Shown: positions 26,456-35,704, counted from the first letter of the stretch. The stretch: 64,000 nucleotides of DNA from Streptosporangium oxazolinicum (GCF_039537505.1 NZ_BAABAQ010000007.1:124001-188000), one strand, 5' to 3'. Notes: generated from the letters alone by a model not told the origin. Made by a program: numbers and translations.

Positions 26456-29400
26456 TTACTGGGCGGCTAGCTGAGCGATGTGCTCGGTGCTCAACACACC
26501 GTCATAAGCGCGGACGTCGTCCACCGTCCCCGGCCAGAAGCCGGTGAAGACGCCCGCGGTCTTGGTCCGGCCCAGCTGTAGCGGGCCGGTGGCGCTCCAC
26601 GCGCTCAGGTGGTTGGTAACGGTGGTGGTGGACAGGCGGCCGTTGACGTAGACGCGCAGCTGACCGGCCAGCGGGTCGTACACGCCGGCGATGTGGGTCC
26701 ACTCCAGCGGGACGGGGATGTCGTCGGAGCGGGTGCGGACGAGGGCGGCGGTGTCGGTGTCGGCGGCGGCCATGCCGAGGGCCCACCGTCCCTTCTCCCT
26801 GTCGAAGCCGAGCTGGAATCCGGCGGCCCTGCCGCCCGGCTGGGCCACGGCCGCCGTGTCACGGGTGGGCAGGTAGTCGAGCTGGGTCCAGGCGGCCACG
26901 GTGAACCCGGTCCTGGTGTTGACCACGGGCGCGGTCGTCTGGGCGTGACCGCTGACGCCGTCGAGCGCGAGCGCGCCCTCCAGCCAGCCCGGCGTCCACG
27001 AGGCGGCTCCGGACAGTGTCGCGGCCGTCGCCCGGCCCGAGGCGTCGGCCGCCGACAGGCCGGACTCCTCGTCCAGTTCCCAGTGCCCGACCAGCGTGGC
27101 GGCGCTGTTGACCAGGTCGGCGATCTCGTCGGCGAACAGGGCGCGGCCGTAGACCCGCACCTCGTCGACGTCCCCGGACCAGTGCTCGGCAGCCGCCCCG
27201 TTGACCTTCCCTCGGCCGATCGTCAGGGGGCCCGTGGCGTTCCACGGTGGCGTGACGGCGACCGTGGACTCCAGTTTGCCGTTCACGTAGAGCGAGATCC
27301 GGCCCGCCGCCGAGTCGTAGACGCCGGTCAGGTGGGTCCACTCGTTCAGCCTCGGCGCGGCCGAGGACAGGGCGCGCACCGCCGGGGCGCCGTCCGCGTC
27401 CGAGCCCGTCACGGTCAGCGCCCAGCGGTCATTGGCCTTGACGTACTGCAGCGAGAACGCGCCCGTCCTGCCGCCCTCCTGGGTGACGGCGGTGGCGGAG
27501 GCGGCCGTGCCGGTCAGGCGGGCCCAGGCGCTGACGGTGAAGTTGCGGCCGGTGTCGACGACGGGGCCGGAGGTCTGGGCGTAGGCGCCGGCCAGCTTGA
27601 GCGCCGTGCCGGTCCTGCCGGAGGTCCAGGTCGCCCCGTACAGCGTCGCGGGGTGGGCCGCCGCGGTGTCGGCCGCCACGGTGCCCTGGCCCTCGTCCAG
27701 CGTCCAGTGGCCGCTGGGGCCCTTGCCCGCGTTGACGTTGAAGACGTAGGTGCGGATCGGGCCGAGCTGGCCCGCGCGGTCCTTGCTGCGTACCGACAGC
27801 ACGTTGGGGCCGTCGTGGCGCGGCGTCAGCGCGATCGTGGCGCTGCCGTCCTGGCCGGGCGCGACCTCCGTCGCGGGCGCGGAGTCGAGGCCCCAGACGT
27901 AGGCGGCGACGTCGGGGACGCCGTTCGGGGCGAACGTGAACGTGCCGGGGAGGCCGACCCCGTCGCTCCAGGCGTTCTCCGCGTACTGCGGCGAGGAGAT
28001 CTCCGGTTCCCTGCCGGGGGCCGTGGCGTCCACGGTGGCCTCGCACCAGGGGCTCCACGCGCTGTTGGCCCTGCCGTCCTCGGCGCGGGCCCGCCAGCGG
28101 ATCAGCGCGCCGTCGGAGTACAGGTTCGGCGGGATCGTCGCGGAGAAGGCGGTGCCCGTCGAGCCCGTCGCGGTGAGGTACTCGCCCGTCTTGGTCCCGG
28201 CGGCGTCGTACCACTCGAACCGGCCCCGGACCGAGTTGTCGACGTCCTTCAGCTTGGCCCACAGCTTCGGTGTGGCGGTGCTGATGACCGGCCGGCCGTC
28301 GCCGGAGACGCAGGGGCCGCCCGGGTCCGACCAGGCGTCGGCGGCCACCGGGTTCGAGGGCAGCGAGTTGTACTCGATGACCAGGGTCGGGTTGTTCTTG
28401 AACTTCTTCCAGGCGTACACGTCGGTCTCGCTGGTGGCGCGCAGGCCGACGGTGATGTTGGGCCACTTCTTGGCGGCGGCGTCCACGACCTGCGAGGTGA
28501 CGTCGAACTCGACGCCGCCGGGCAGGCACGACGGGCCCCAGCCCTTGGCCACGTTCACCGTGGACAGCAGCCTGACCCACGTGGGCTGCTTGTTCCAGGT
28601 GGTGCTCTTGCTGATGGCGTTGGTCGCCCAGGCCTCGACCTTGCGGGCGCTGCACGAGTACGACCACGTCTCGTACGTGCGCAGCGTCCCCTTGATGATC
28701 TGCTTGCCGTGGATGGTCGAGCCGGTGTTCATCTGGAAGAACGAGCGGTTCTTCTGCGAGTCGACGTGGCCCGTCCTGGCGACGTCGCTGGAGTTGAGGT
28801 AGTTGGAGTTGGGCCAGTTGCTCCAGACCGCCGTCCAGGCGTTGCGCGCGGCGGAGAAGTACGGGTCCAGGTAGACGGGGAACCGGGTCTTCGGGTCCGT
28901 CATCATCTTCACGTCGGGCTTGAGCCGCAGCTGCCCGCCCGCCAGCTCCACGCCCATCGTGGCCTCGCGGGCCTCGGGGGAGCGGCCCTCCTTGAGCGCC
29001 TGCGGGCTCGTGATCCCCTCGGAGTCCCACATCTTCGGGGTGGGCGCGGTGAAGATCGTGCCCTCGTTCCTGTCGACGGCCTCGATGTTGCCCGCCCTGT
29101 CCGACTTCACCGACAGGCCGGAGACGGACAGCGGGAACGTCAGCTCCGTCATGCTCGCCGCGGCGGCTCGCGACTTGACCACCAGGACGTGGGAGAAGCC
29201 GTCCACGTCCGCGGTGACCTGGAGGTCCACGCCCGGCATGACCTCGGCGTAGGTGGCGGTGTCGCCCTTCAGCGTGGGCTTGGGCAGCGTGCCCCCCCAG
29301 CCGAGATTCAGGGACTTGGCGCCGCGCGACAGCGTGGCCAGCGGGATGTCGCCGCCACCGGAGAACGTCAGCCCGACCGCCGTCGCGGCCGGGCTGACCG

Positions 29401-29716
29401 TGCCGTCGGGGTTGAGGCGGAGGGTGGTGTCGACGGGGACCCAGCCACCGGACCGGCGTACGCGCACCGGGCGCACGTTCTGCTCCAGGGTGAGGGTGCC
29501 GTCCGGCTTGGCGAAGACCTGGCGGGTCTCCGTGCGCATCGACTCGATCTCGACCGGCTGCCCGGTGCGGAGGGCCGCCGCGACCGCGGACCTCTCGGTC
29601 GCCGGTTGCTCGTGGACGGTCCTCGGTGGCTCCGGCACATCGTCCGCTCGGGCGGACGTCGCCGGGGAGAGCCCTATGACCAACGTCGTCGTGAGCAGCC
29701 CACGCAGTACCCGCAT
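26456..29716 (-). CDS. Large secreted protein with DNRLRE-type and two LamG domains
   Basis: 1086 residues from ATG 29716 (GGCGAGGACG upstream); the frame extends to 29779, but this start gives a standard signal peptide (MRVLRGLLTTTLVIGL, ending ATSARA). After about 300 residues of beta-rich sequence comes a DNRLRE-like region (about 310-480; YFSAARNAWTAVWSN, YETWSYSCSARKVEAW). Ig-like segments follow, then two LamG/concanavalin-like domains in tandem (about 710-880 and 885-1080). Each LamG has a GHWTLDEGQG-like or GHWELDEESG opening and a VDEVRVYGRAL or VDDVRAYDGVL closing strand. The stop is 27 bp before the RHS start, so the two genes form an operon. Likely a surface or secreted partner that binds glycans or the RHS shell; the partnership is inferred from position. 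Confidence 0.87.
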   Translation of the reverse strand: MRVLRGLLTTTLVIGLSPATSARADDVPEPPRTVHEQPATERSAVAAALRTGQPVEIESMRTETRQVFAKPDGTLTLEQNVRPVRVRRSGGWVPVDTTLRLNPDGTVSPAATAVGLTFSGGGDIPLATLSRGAKSLNLGWGGTLPKPTLKGDTATYAEVMPGVDLQVTADVDGFSHVLVVKSRAAAASMTELTFPLSVSGLSVKSDRAGNIEAVDRNEGTIFTAPTPKMWDSEGITSPQALKEGRSPEAREATMGVELAGGQLRLKPDVKMMTDPKTRFPVYLDPYFSAARNAWTAVWSNWPNSNYLNSSDVARTGHVDSQKNRSFFQMNTGSTIHGKQIIKGTLRTYETWSYSCSARKVEAWATNAISKSTTWNKQPTWVRLLSTVNVAKGWGPSCLPGGVEFDVTSQVVDAAAKKWPNITVGLRATSETDVYAWKKFKNNPTLVIEYNSLPSNPVAADAWSDPGGPCVSGDGRPVISTATPKLWAKLKDVDNSVRGRFEWYDAAGTKTGEYLTATGSTGTAFSATIPPNLYSDGALIRWRARAEDGRANSAWSPWCEATVDATAPGREPEISSPQYAENAWSDGVGLPGTFTFAPNGVPDVAAYVWGLDSAPATEVAPGQDGSATIALTPRHDGPNVLSVRSKDRAGQLGPIRTYVFNVNAGKGPSGHWTLDEGQGTVAADTAAAHPATLYGATWTSGRTGTALKLAGAYAQTSGPVVDTGRNFTVSAWARLTGTAASATAVTQEGGRTGAFSLQYVKANDRWALTVTGSDADGAPAVRALSSAAPRLNEWTHLTGVYDSAAGRISLYVNGKLESTVAVTPPWNATGPLTIGRGKVNGAAAEHWSGDVDEVRVYGRALFADEIADLVNSAATLVGHWELDEESGLSAADASGRATAATLSGAASWTPGWLEGALALDGVSGHAQTTAPVVNTRTGFTVAAWTQLDYLPTRDTAAVAQPGGRAAGFQLGFDREKGRWALGMAAADTDTAALVRTRSDDIPVPLEWTHIAGVYDPLAGQLRVYVNGRLSTTTVTNHLSAWSATGPLQLGRTKTAGVFTGFWPGTVDDVRAYDGVLSTEHIAQLAAQ

Positions 29717-30044
29717 ACGTCCTCGCCCAAGGTAAGCAGGGGTTACGCGCGGGACGAAGCACCCGCCCGGCGTCTCCATGATCTTCGAGTGGTGATCGAA
29801 TTTTCACTCGGCCCCAACCATTCGTCCAGACTTTTGGTCATTCTTCCTAAAAATTCCTTCAGGGATCCGGGCGGTGTGAAGATATCCGCCAGATGCGTCA
29901 GCTCTCCGTCACGCCCTGCTCATGCCCACGTTCGACCGGGGAGACTGAGTCGCGGATCAGTAAACGGCCGGTGAACGCGACGGTATCGGACGCGAACATG
30001 AGCACGAAAACCATCCCGGACAATCTGGCCCGCGAATTTTCGAC
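29717..30044. other. Promoter region of the LamG-RHS operon
   Basis: No gene is seen. The stretch 29800-29900 is clearly more AT-rich than its surroundings and must contain the operon promoter on the minus strand. It ends at the direct repeat CAAGGGT that marks the edge of the putative transposon. Confidence 0.5.
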
Positions 30045-30051
30045 CAAGGGT

Positions 30052-30073
30052 TGAGACAGGGGGCGATAGTTGG
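30052..30073 (+). repeat. Left terminal inverted repeat
   Basis: 22 bp beginning TGAGACAGGGGG and ending ATAGTTGG, identical to the reverse complement of 38926-38947. Flanked outside by CAAGGGT. Confidence 0.85.
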
Positions 30074-30159
30074 CCTGCCTGAGGCTGGCCGTTGATCTCA
30101 ATGCGGGATCAGCGGCTGAAAGTTCGTCGGTCCGACGACTTGGCGCGTGGTGTGGTTGC

Positions 30160-30240
30160 TCGGTGACGGTCAGCGATGTTTCGGTGGTGCGGTCAGATCA
30201 GTGCGGGTTGAAGGTGCTGCTCTCCCTGAGCGGTGATTCG
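30160..30240 (+). pseudogene. Possible N-terminal fragment of an ISAs1-type transposase
   Basis: A frame beginning GTG ACG GTC near 30162 reads VTVSDVSVVRSDQCGLKVLL, in the style of the first residues of actinomycete ISAs1 transposases, and lies about 90 bp inside the left terminal repeat where such a gene should start. The similarity then stops. The match is short and from memory. Confidence 0.35.
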
Positions 30241-30447
30241 CTGACGTCCTTCGGACGGTGGGAATCCATCCCGCGGGCGGTGACATTTGCATCTGTTCGT
30301 CAGCTGACCGCGGTGACAGTGTCGACGCATGCAAGCAACGGCGCCGCCCAGATGCCCATGACCCTGCCATACGGCCTGGTGAGGCCCCTGTCGCGCGGCG
30401 CTCGGCCGGGCCGCCTACCCTTGTCAGCCTGGGCACGGGGACCGGGG

Positions 30448-31461
30448 GTGGGGACGGTGGTGGAGTTCTGGCGGTCCGGCCGCGTCGTCCGGCTGGCGCC
30501 GGTCGCCGCGGTCGTCTGCAGTGCCGTGCTGCCGGTGCTGCAGGTGACCCTGGCGTTCGGCTACGTGGGCAACGACACCCGTACCGGGTTGTGGAGCATG
30601 GCCGCGACCGCCGCGTATCTCCCGTTGCACCTGCGCCACGTCTGGTACGCCGCGCGCTCGGTCCACCCGCCAGCGGGCCGCTGGACGTTCGTGGCGATGG
30701 CCGTCATCGTCCTCGGCGTCACGCCGCTGGCCGGAAACATGTGGCCGCGGGCGTACGCGGGCCTGGTGGTGTCGGCCCTGCTGGTGCTGCCCGCGCCGTG
30801 GTCGTACCTGGGCTTCGTGACGCTGGTCGCCGTGGCCGCGCCCGCGGGCCTCCTGCTAGGGCTGCCGTGGCAGTCGGCGCCGTGGCTGGCGTTCTCGGTG
30901 TTGTGCGGTGGCGGGGCGCTGCTGCTGCTTGTCTGGCTCGCCGCGGCGCTGACCCGGCTGCAGGCGGCCAGGGAGGCGCTGGCGCAGCAGGCGGTCGCGC
31001 AGGAGCGGCGCCGCATCGACGACGACCTGCGCCTGACGGTCGGCAGCGCGCTGGAAGCGATCGTGACCCGCGGCGAGCGGGCAACGGCGAAGCTGGCACG
31101 AGGAGCCTCCGCGGAGCTGGCCGGCGAGCTGGGCGGCCTCGCGGAAGACGCCAGGCGCACGCTGGCCGAGGCCAGGCGGCGGGTGCGCGGCTACCGGCAG
31201 CCGTCGCTGCGCGCCGAGCTGGAGACGGCCGCCGTCCTGCTCTCCGCGGCCGGCGTCGAGACCCGTCTGCGTCTTCCGAGGCTGGGCGTTCCCGAGACGA
31301 TCCCGCAGCGGTCCCGGGACGCCCTGCGCGCCACCGTCACGCGCTTGTTGCGGGCCGACGCGGTGGACGCGTGCACGATCACCGCGATGGTCGTGGACGG
31401 CCGGGTACTGCTGGAGGTCCGTGCCGACGACGCGACCGAGACGATCGAGGTGCCGGCGTGA
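30448..31461 (+). CDS. Degenerate histidine kinase-like membrane protein (pseudokinase)
   Basis: 337 residues from GTG 30448; in-frame GTGs at 30457 and 30460 are alternatives. Several membrane segments (about residues 10-160) are followed by a DHp-like helix. Where the partner kinase has RLSRDLHDLLGQSLSAI, this protein has RRIDDDLRLTVGSALEAI: the phospho-accepting His is Arg. The end of the chain aligns with the partner's ATPase part, but the N-box Asn is lost (VTRLLRADA against TTNLLRHSE). The Gly-rich lid that follows in the partner is absent. It can neither bind ATP normally nor be phosphorylated on His. GTGA overlap with the active kinase gene suggests a regulatory subunit made at equal level. 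Confidence 0.75.
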   Translation: MGTVVEFWRSGRVVRLAPVAAVVCSAVLPVLQVTLAFGYVGNDTRTGLWSMAATAAYLPLHLRHVWYAARSVHPPAGRWTFVAMAVIVLGVTPLAGNMWPRAYAGLVVSALLVLPAPWSYLGFVTLVAVAAPAGLLLGLPWQSAPWLAFSVLCGGGALLLLVWLAAALTRLQAAREALAQQAVAQERRRIDDDLRLTVGSALEAIVTRGERATAKLARGASAELAGELGGLAEDARRTLAEARRRVRGYRQPSLRAELETAAVLLSAAGVETRLRLPRLGVPETIPQRSRDALRATVTRLLRADAVDACTITAMVVDGRVLLEVRADDATETIEVPA

Positions 31462-32597
31462 CCCCGCAGATCCCGCCTTCCTGGATGCTGCGGCATCCGC
31501 ACCGGCCGTTCATCGCGCTGCACATCCCGCTGGCCGCCCAGGTGCCGGTCTACACCGCCGTGGGAATGGAGGGCCCGGCCGGCGACCCGGTCGCCGCGAC
31601 ACTGGGTGCCGCCTTGTGTCTCGCCTTTCAGCTTCGCCACAGCCTGGCTGCGTCCCGGGGCGAACGCCCGGCGGGCTGGCCCTGGAGCCTGGCGGCCCTC
31701 CTGCTGATCGCCAACGTGCCCCTGTGGTGGGCCGGCTCGCAATGGGAGGGCCTGATGATCTTCGGCTTGGCCTCGATCGTCATGCTGCTGCGCGGCCCGG
31801 TGATGCCGGTGGCGGCCGCCGCGCAGATCGCGCACGCTCCCTTGATGGAGGTGTCGAACATGCTGGGGAGCGGGACCACAACGGTCCCGCATGCCCTCCT
31901 CCTGGGCGTGTATCCCCTGCTCGGCATCACACTGTTCGGTGGGGCACTGGTCGCCGGGGCTCGGCTGGTCCTGCTGCTGAACGAGCTGGACGCCGCCCGG
32001 GCCGAGCTGGCCGCCGCCGCCGTCGGCGAGGAACGCGTCCGGCTCTCCCGTGACCTGCACGACCTGCTCGGGCAGAGCCTGTCGGCGATCTCGCTCAAGG
32101 GCGACCTGGCCCTTCGGCTGCTGGTGAAGGACACCGACGCGGCCCGGGCCGAGGTCGAGAGCCTGACCGGCGTGGCCCGCGACGCGCTCCGGGACCTACG
32201 CGCGATCACCCGCGACGAGTTGGCCGTGTCGCTGCGTACCGAGATCGACGGGGCGGCGGCCCTGCTCGGCGCCGCTGGAGTCGAGACCCGGCTCGACGTG
32301 ACCCCCCTACCGGCGCTGTCCGCGCCCTCCCATGACGCGCTGGCGTGGGCGATCCGCGAGGGCACCACCAACCTGTTGCGCCACAGCGAGGCCGGCACCT
32401 GCGCCATCACCGTCTCCCGCGACGGCGGGAAAGTACGGTTGGAGATCGTCAACGACGGTGCCCGCGGCGTGACGGGCCCGAGATCGGGGCTCGCCGGGGT
32501 GGCCGAGCGGGCCCGCGCGGCGTCCGGCTCGTCGTCCGCCGCCGTCCACGACGGCCGTTTCCGCCTGTCGGTCGAGGTTCCCGAGGAGGGCGCGTGA
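31458..32597 (+). CDS. Sensor histidine kinase, NarL-partner type
   Basis: 379 residues from GTG 31458, overlapping the preceding gene by 4 bp. About five to six membrane helices (residues 15-180) precede a coiled segment (NELDAARAELAAAAV) and a HisKA_3 domain with the phospho-acceptor His in SRDLHDLLGQSLSAISLKG. The HATPase part has the N-box Asn in REGTTNLLRHSEAGTC and a short Gly-rich loop (SGLAGVAERARAASG). It would phosphorylate the response regulator encoded next, which overlaps by 4 bp. The membrane part has no recognisable ligand domain, so the signal is unknown; its homology to the degenerate protein before it suggests a gene duplication. Confidence 0.88.
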   Translation: MTPQIPPSWMLRHPHRPFIALHIPLAAQVPVYTAVGMEGPAGDPVAATLGAALCLAFQLRHSLAASRGERPAGWPWSLAALLLIANVPLWWAGSQWEGLMIFGLASIVMLLRGPVMPVAAAAQIAHAPLMEVSNMLGSGTTTVPHALLLGVYPLLGITLFGGALVAGARLVLLLNELDAARAELAAAAVGEERVRLSRDLHDLLGQSLSAISLKGDLALRLLVKDTDAARAEVESLTGVARDALRDLRAITRDELAVSLRTEIDGAAALLGAAGVETRLDVTPLPALSAPSHDALAWAIREGTTNLLRHSEAGTCAITVSRDGGKVRLEIVNDGARGVTGPRSGLAGVAERARAASGSSSAAVHDGRFRLSVEVPEEGA

Positions 32598-33199
32598 TCC
32601 GCGTGCTGATCGCCGAGGACATGCACATGATTCGTTCGGCCCTCGTCGCGCTGCTGTCGCTGGAGGACGGTATGGAGGTCGTCGCCGAGGTCGAACGCGG
32701 TGACGAGGTGCTGCCCGCAGCCCTGTCGGTACGGCCCGACGTGGCGGTGCTCGACATCGACCTGCCCGGGCTGGACGGCCTGTCGGCCGCCGAGCAGCTG
32801 TCGCAGGCGCTGCCCGAGTGCCGCACGCTCGTCCTCACCGGGCTCAGCCAGCCGGGCAACCTTCTGCGCGCCTTGAAAGTCCACGTACGGGGTTTCATCG
32901 TCAAGGACGCCCCGGCCCAGACCCTCACCGACGGGATCCGCCGCGTCGCCCGCGGCGAACGGGTCATCGACCCCGAACTCGTGGCAGCCGCCCTGGAAAC
33001 CGGCAGCAGCCCGCTGACCGCCAGGGAGACCGAGGTGCTGCGGGTCGCGGCGACCGGCGTCCGCACCGAGCAGATCGCCACCCAGCTGTCGCTGTCGCAG
33101 GCCACCGTGCGCAACTACCTCTCGAACGCGATCAGCAAGGTCGGCGGCCGCAACCGCATCGACGCCATCCGCATCTCTCGCGACGCCGGCTGGCTCTGA
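32594..33199 (+). CDS. NarL/LuxR-family response regulator
   Basis: 201 residues from GTG 32594, overlapping the kinase stop (GTGA). The receiver domain has acidic residues in VLIAEDMHMI, the phospho-acceptor Asp in VAVLDIDLPGLDG and the Lys in GFIVKDAPA. A LuxR-type helix-turn-helix follows (LTARETEVLRVAATG, QIATQLSLSQATVRNYLSNA). Last gene of a three-gene kinase-kinase-regulator operon. Regulators of this type in actinomycetes often control ABC exporters or cell-envelope genes; no such target is adjacent, so the target is unknown. Confidence 0.92.
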   Translation: MIRVLIAEDMHMIRSALVALLSLEDGMEVVAEVERGDEVLPAALSVRPDVAVLDIDLPGLDGLSAAEQLSQALPECRTLVLTGLSQPGNLLRALKVHVRGFIVKDAPAQTLTDGIRRVARGERVIDPELVAAALETGSSPLTARETEVLRVAATGVRTEQIATQLSLSQATVRNYLSNAISKVGGRNRIDAIRISRDAGWL

Positions 33200-33200
33200 C

Positions 33201-33226
33201 CCGCCCTCGGCCAGGACAGCGGGCGG
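33201..33226 (+). terminator. Weak hairpin after the response regulator
   Basis: CCGCCC (33201-33206) and GGGCGG (33221-33226) with a 14-base loop start 1 bp after the stop codon. Confidence 0.35.
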
Positions 33227-33410
33227 ACATTCCAGGGGTCTTCCGGCGCGCCCGTACGCCGAGCTCACCAAGACCTGGGTCGACGCCGGACTCGCTGCTG
33301 CTCAAGATCCTTAAGGCAGAACCAGACGTAATCCCAATTGGCTAGCGGTCCGGGCAGCCTCACCCGGCGGAAGGCGACCTGTTACCGGAAAGTGAGCTTC
33401 CCTCGGCGGT

Positions 33411-33590
33411 GTGGACACCCTGAAACTGGATCTTGAGTCCAGAGGAAGGAGTGTCCCCGTTGGGGCGTCCATCGAAGCACACCGAAGAGTTCCGGCGTGA
33501 TGCGGTCGAGCCGGTGCAGTCGTCGGGTCGGCCGGTCAACGAGGTCGCGCGTGAGCCTGACCGCGCCTGGGAACCTTCGAACCAACGCGG
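33411..33590 (+). pseudogene. IS3-family OrfA remnant with its left end
   Basis: TGTGGACACCCTGAAACTGG at 33411 looks like an IS3-family end. After GAGGAAGGAG a GTG at 33451 starts a frame reading LGRPSKHTEEFRRDAVE, the standard N-terminus of an IS3 OrfA helix-turn-helix protein. Similarity ends after about 40 residues (NEVAREPDRAW), and no OrfB follows. The frame runs on into an ISAs1-like remnant, so two different elements are joined here. Confidence 0.7.
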
Positions 33591-33699
33591 CGCGCCCGAT
33601 GACACCGCGCTGTGGCGGCTGTTGCTTGAGAGCGAGATCTGCCGCCGAACCTTCGATGCCTTTCCGGCGCCCGCCAGCCTGAGTGCGAAGTGTCAAGGC

Positions 33700-34250
33700 C
33701 GTCTTGACGTGGCGGGCGCCGGCGGGACCCAAGCGGTGCTGGAGCGGCTGGGCGCCTACCGCGATCCGTTCACCGGCCGGTTCCTCGTGCCCAGCGAGCG
33801 GACTTTCCGTCGGGTCCTGGCCGACCTGGACGCCGACGCGCTGGATTCGGCGATCAGCGATTATGTCACCGGGGTGGTCGCTCAGGTGGCGCCGGTCCCG
33901 TCGATTCCCGACACTCCCGGACCTATCGAGCGTGAGCAGCGGCACGACACACCCAGCCTGCCCCGGGCGGGCTGCTGCCCGGCGCCGCTCTGGATGGCAA
34001 AGCCTGCCGCGGGGCCCGGACCACCGAGGGCGGGCGGGTCTTCCTGCTCGAGGTGATCAGCCACGAGCACGGGGTGGTCCTGGGCCAAGGCCAGGTCGCC
34101 GACAAGCGCGGGGAGGGGCCCGCCGCCCGTGCCCTGCCGGCCCGGCTGGAGGTGGCCGGGATGGTCTTGACCCTGGACGCGCTGCACACCACCAAGGCCA
34201 CCGCCCGCCTGATCACCCATGGACCTAAGCGCACCAGTGGCGAGTCCGCT
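33700..34250 (+). pseudogene. ISAs1-family transposase remnant with frameshift
   Basis: The first frame reads VLERLGAYRDPFTGRF, VPSERTFRRVLADLDADALD, as in the middle of ISAs1-type DDE transposases. Near 33960-33990 the match jumps to another frame, ALDGKACRGARTTEGG (catalytic Asp region), GVVLGQGQVADK, and MVLTLDALHTTKATARLIT (second conserved Asp region). It then ends abruptly at about 34240. The N-terminal quarter and the C-terminal third are missing. It probably belongs to the element whose ends lie at 30052 and 38947. Confidence 0.75.
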
Positions 34251-34386
34251 TCCGAACGGAAGGGTGGGGCGCCGACTCATGACAGCGCATCGGTGTTTCC
34301 CCCCAGGCTGATCCGCTCCGGTAACTGTGGCCATGTCTGGTTCACAGTCGCCGGCCCGGACGCCGCTTTACGTGCGAACATGACGA

Positions 34387-34770
34387 TTAACGGACGCCGA
34401 CGGTCTGCCGGTCGGGTTCGATGAGGGCGACGGCGCGGTCGAGCTCGCGTGAGTAGGGCTGTCCGGTGTACTTGATCGCGATCCTGTCGATGATCTGCCA
34501 GGCCGGCTCGCCGTCGAGCCACTCGACAACCCGGCCACGGATGGCGACCGGGTTGAAAGGATTCTCGACCGGCGCGATCGAGAGGGCGACGCGGGGATCG
34601 CGGCGCAGGTTGCGGGCTTTGAGCGATTGCGGGCCTGTGAAGATCGCGATGCGATCGCCCTCGGTGCCCACGAAGACGGGGATGGCGTGAGGGGAGCCGT
34701 CGGCGAGCACGGTGGCGAGGTGGGCGAGCGAGGCGCCGTCGAGGACATCTCGGACTTCGGGGTCGAGCAT
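34387..34770 (-). CDS. PPOX-class F420-dependent oxidoreductase-like protein
   Basis: 127 residues. A split-barrel flavin/deazaflavin-binding protein of the pyridoxamine-phosphate-oxidase superfamily: LDGASLAHLATVLADGSPHAIPVFV at the start, IAIFTGPQSLKARNLRRDPRVALSI in the middle, IRGRVVEWLDG and the C-terminal IDRIAIKYTGQPY are typical of the F420-binding subgroup. Last gene of a three-gene operon, 13 bp after the epimerase-like gene. Reaction unknown. GC content is slightly lower than in the flanking core genes. Confidence 0.85.
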   Translation of the reverse strand: MLDPEVRDVLDGASLAHLATVLADGSPHAIPVFVGTEGDRIAIFTGPQSLKARNLRRDPRVALSIAPVENPFNPVAIRGRVVEWLDGEPAWQIIDRIAIKYTGQPYSRELDRAVALIEPDRQTVGVR

Positions 34771-34783
34771 GATGTCGTCCTCC

Positions 34784-35704
34784 TTAGCGTTGGTTGTCGG
34801 CGCGCCATGCGACGTAGTGGGCTACAGCGCTGGTGATGTCGAACTCGGGCTGGAATCCGGTGTCGTCGGTGAGCCGGGTGATATCGAGGTAGGGGTCTAA
34901 TCCGGGGCCGCCCCGGCGTCCCTCGATGAGTTCGATGCGAGCGCCGTCCATCGCTGCGGTCAGCGCACGGGCGATCTCCCGGTTGGTGACGGGGCGTCCG
35001 CTGGACACGTTGTAGATGTCGTGATGGAGGGTTTCGGCGGCTGCCAGCAGGGCGATCGCACGCCCGTTGTCGGGGGCGTAGGCGAGGTCGCCGCCGTCGT
35101 CGGCGTAGAGGGGCGGGGGTGTTTCTCCGCGGTGCAGGGCGCTGACATAGGGCGGGATGAAGTTGAAGGGCGATTCGGGGTCCATCAGCGGACCCCAGGT
35201 GCTTCCGATGCGGAGCAGGACGGGCTGCACGTCGCTGCCCCGAAGGCTGTGGAGGGTGAGCGGTTCGACGGCCTTCTTGAAGGCCGCGATCGCGTGCGGG
35301 ACGTCGACGGATGGGAGCGAGAGTTCCTCGTCCCAGATGGTTTCGGGTCGGCCGGTGTAGGAGCTGATGCTGCTGGCGACGGCGAATCTGCGCACGTTCC
35401 AACTGCGAGCGGCTTCCAACGCGTTGAGCAGCCCGGCGGTGTCGCGGCGGAAGAAGTCGATCGGCACCGCCTCCGGGATGCTTCCCGCCAGGTGCACGAT
35501 CCCGGTCATGTCGTGGCGGTCTCCGAGCGCGAGGAATGCCTCTCGGTCGGTGACGTCGAGGGACTCCACCGTGACCCGGCCGCCGAGGAACGACGGTGTG
35601 TCGGTGCGGTGATGGGTGGTCACGACGACATCGTGACCGAGGTCTACCAGGGCGCGGGCGGTGTAGGCGCCGATCATTCCGAGGCCGCCGGTGACGAGGA
35701 TCAT
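34784..35704 (-). CDS. NAD-dependent epimerase/dehydratase-family protein
   Basis: 306 residues; extended SDR with the nucleotide motif MILVTGGLGMIGAYTARAL and DVTDREAF, VHLAG and SSISSYTG blocks. At the usual YxxxK position the sequence appears to read AIAAFKKAVEPL, so Phe seems to replace the catalytic Tyr while Lys is kept. This would be unusual for an active epimerase or reductase, and other assignments of the Tyr (for example SSYTG) are possible. The ATG overlaps the stop of the upstream reductase gene by 4 bp (ATGA), so they are translationally coupled. Substrate unknown. Confidence 0.85.
   Translation of the reverse strand: MILVTGGLGMIGAYTARALVDLGHDVVVTTHHRTDTPSFLGGRVTVESLDVTDREAFLALGDRHDMTGIVHLAGSIPEAVPIDFFRRDTAGLLNALEAARSWNVRRFAVASSISSYTGRPETIWDEELSLPSVDVPHAIAAFKKAVEPLTLHSLRGSDVQPVLLRIGSTWGPLMDPESPFNFIPPYVSALHRGETPPPLYADDGGDLAYAPDNGRAIALLAAAETLHHDIYNVSSGRPVTNREIARALTAAMDGARIELIEGRRGGPGLDPYLDITRLTDDTGFQPEFDITSAVAHYVAWRADNQR

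Noticed and set aside
26609..29974. Plus-strand frame of about 1120 codons opposite the LamG gene
   Set aside because: Antisense shadow; no start signal or domain.
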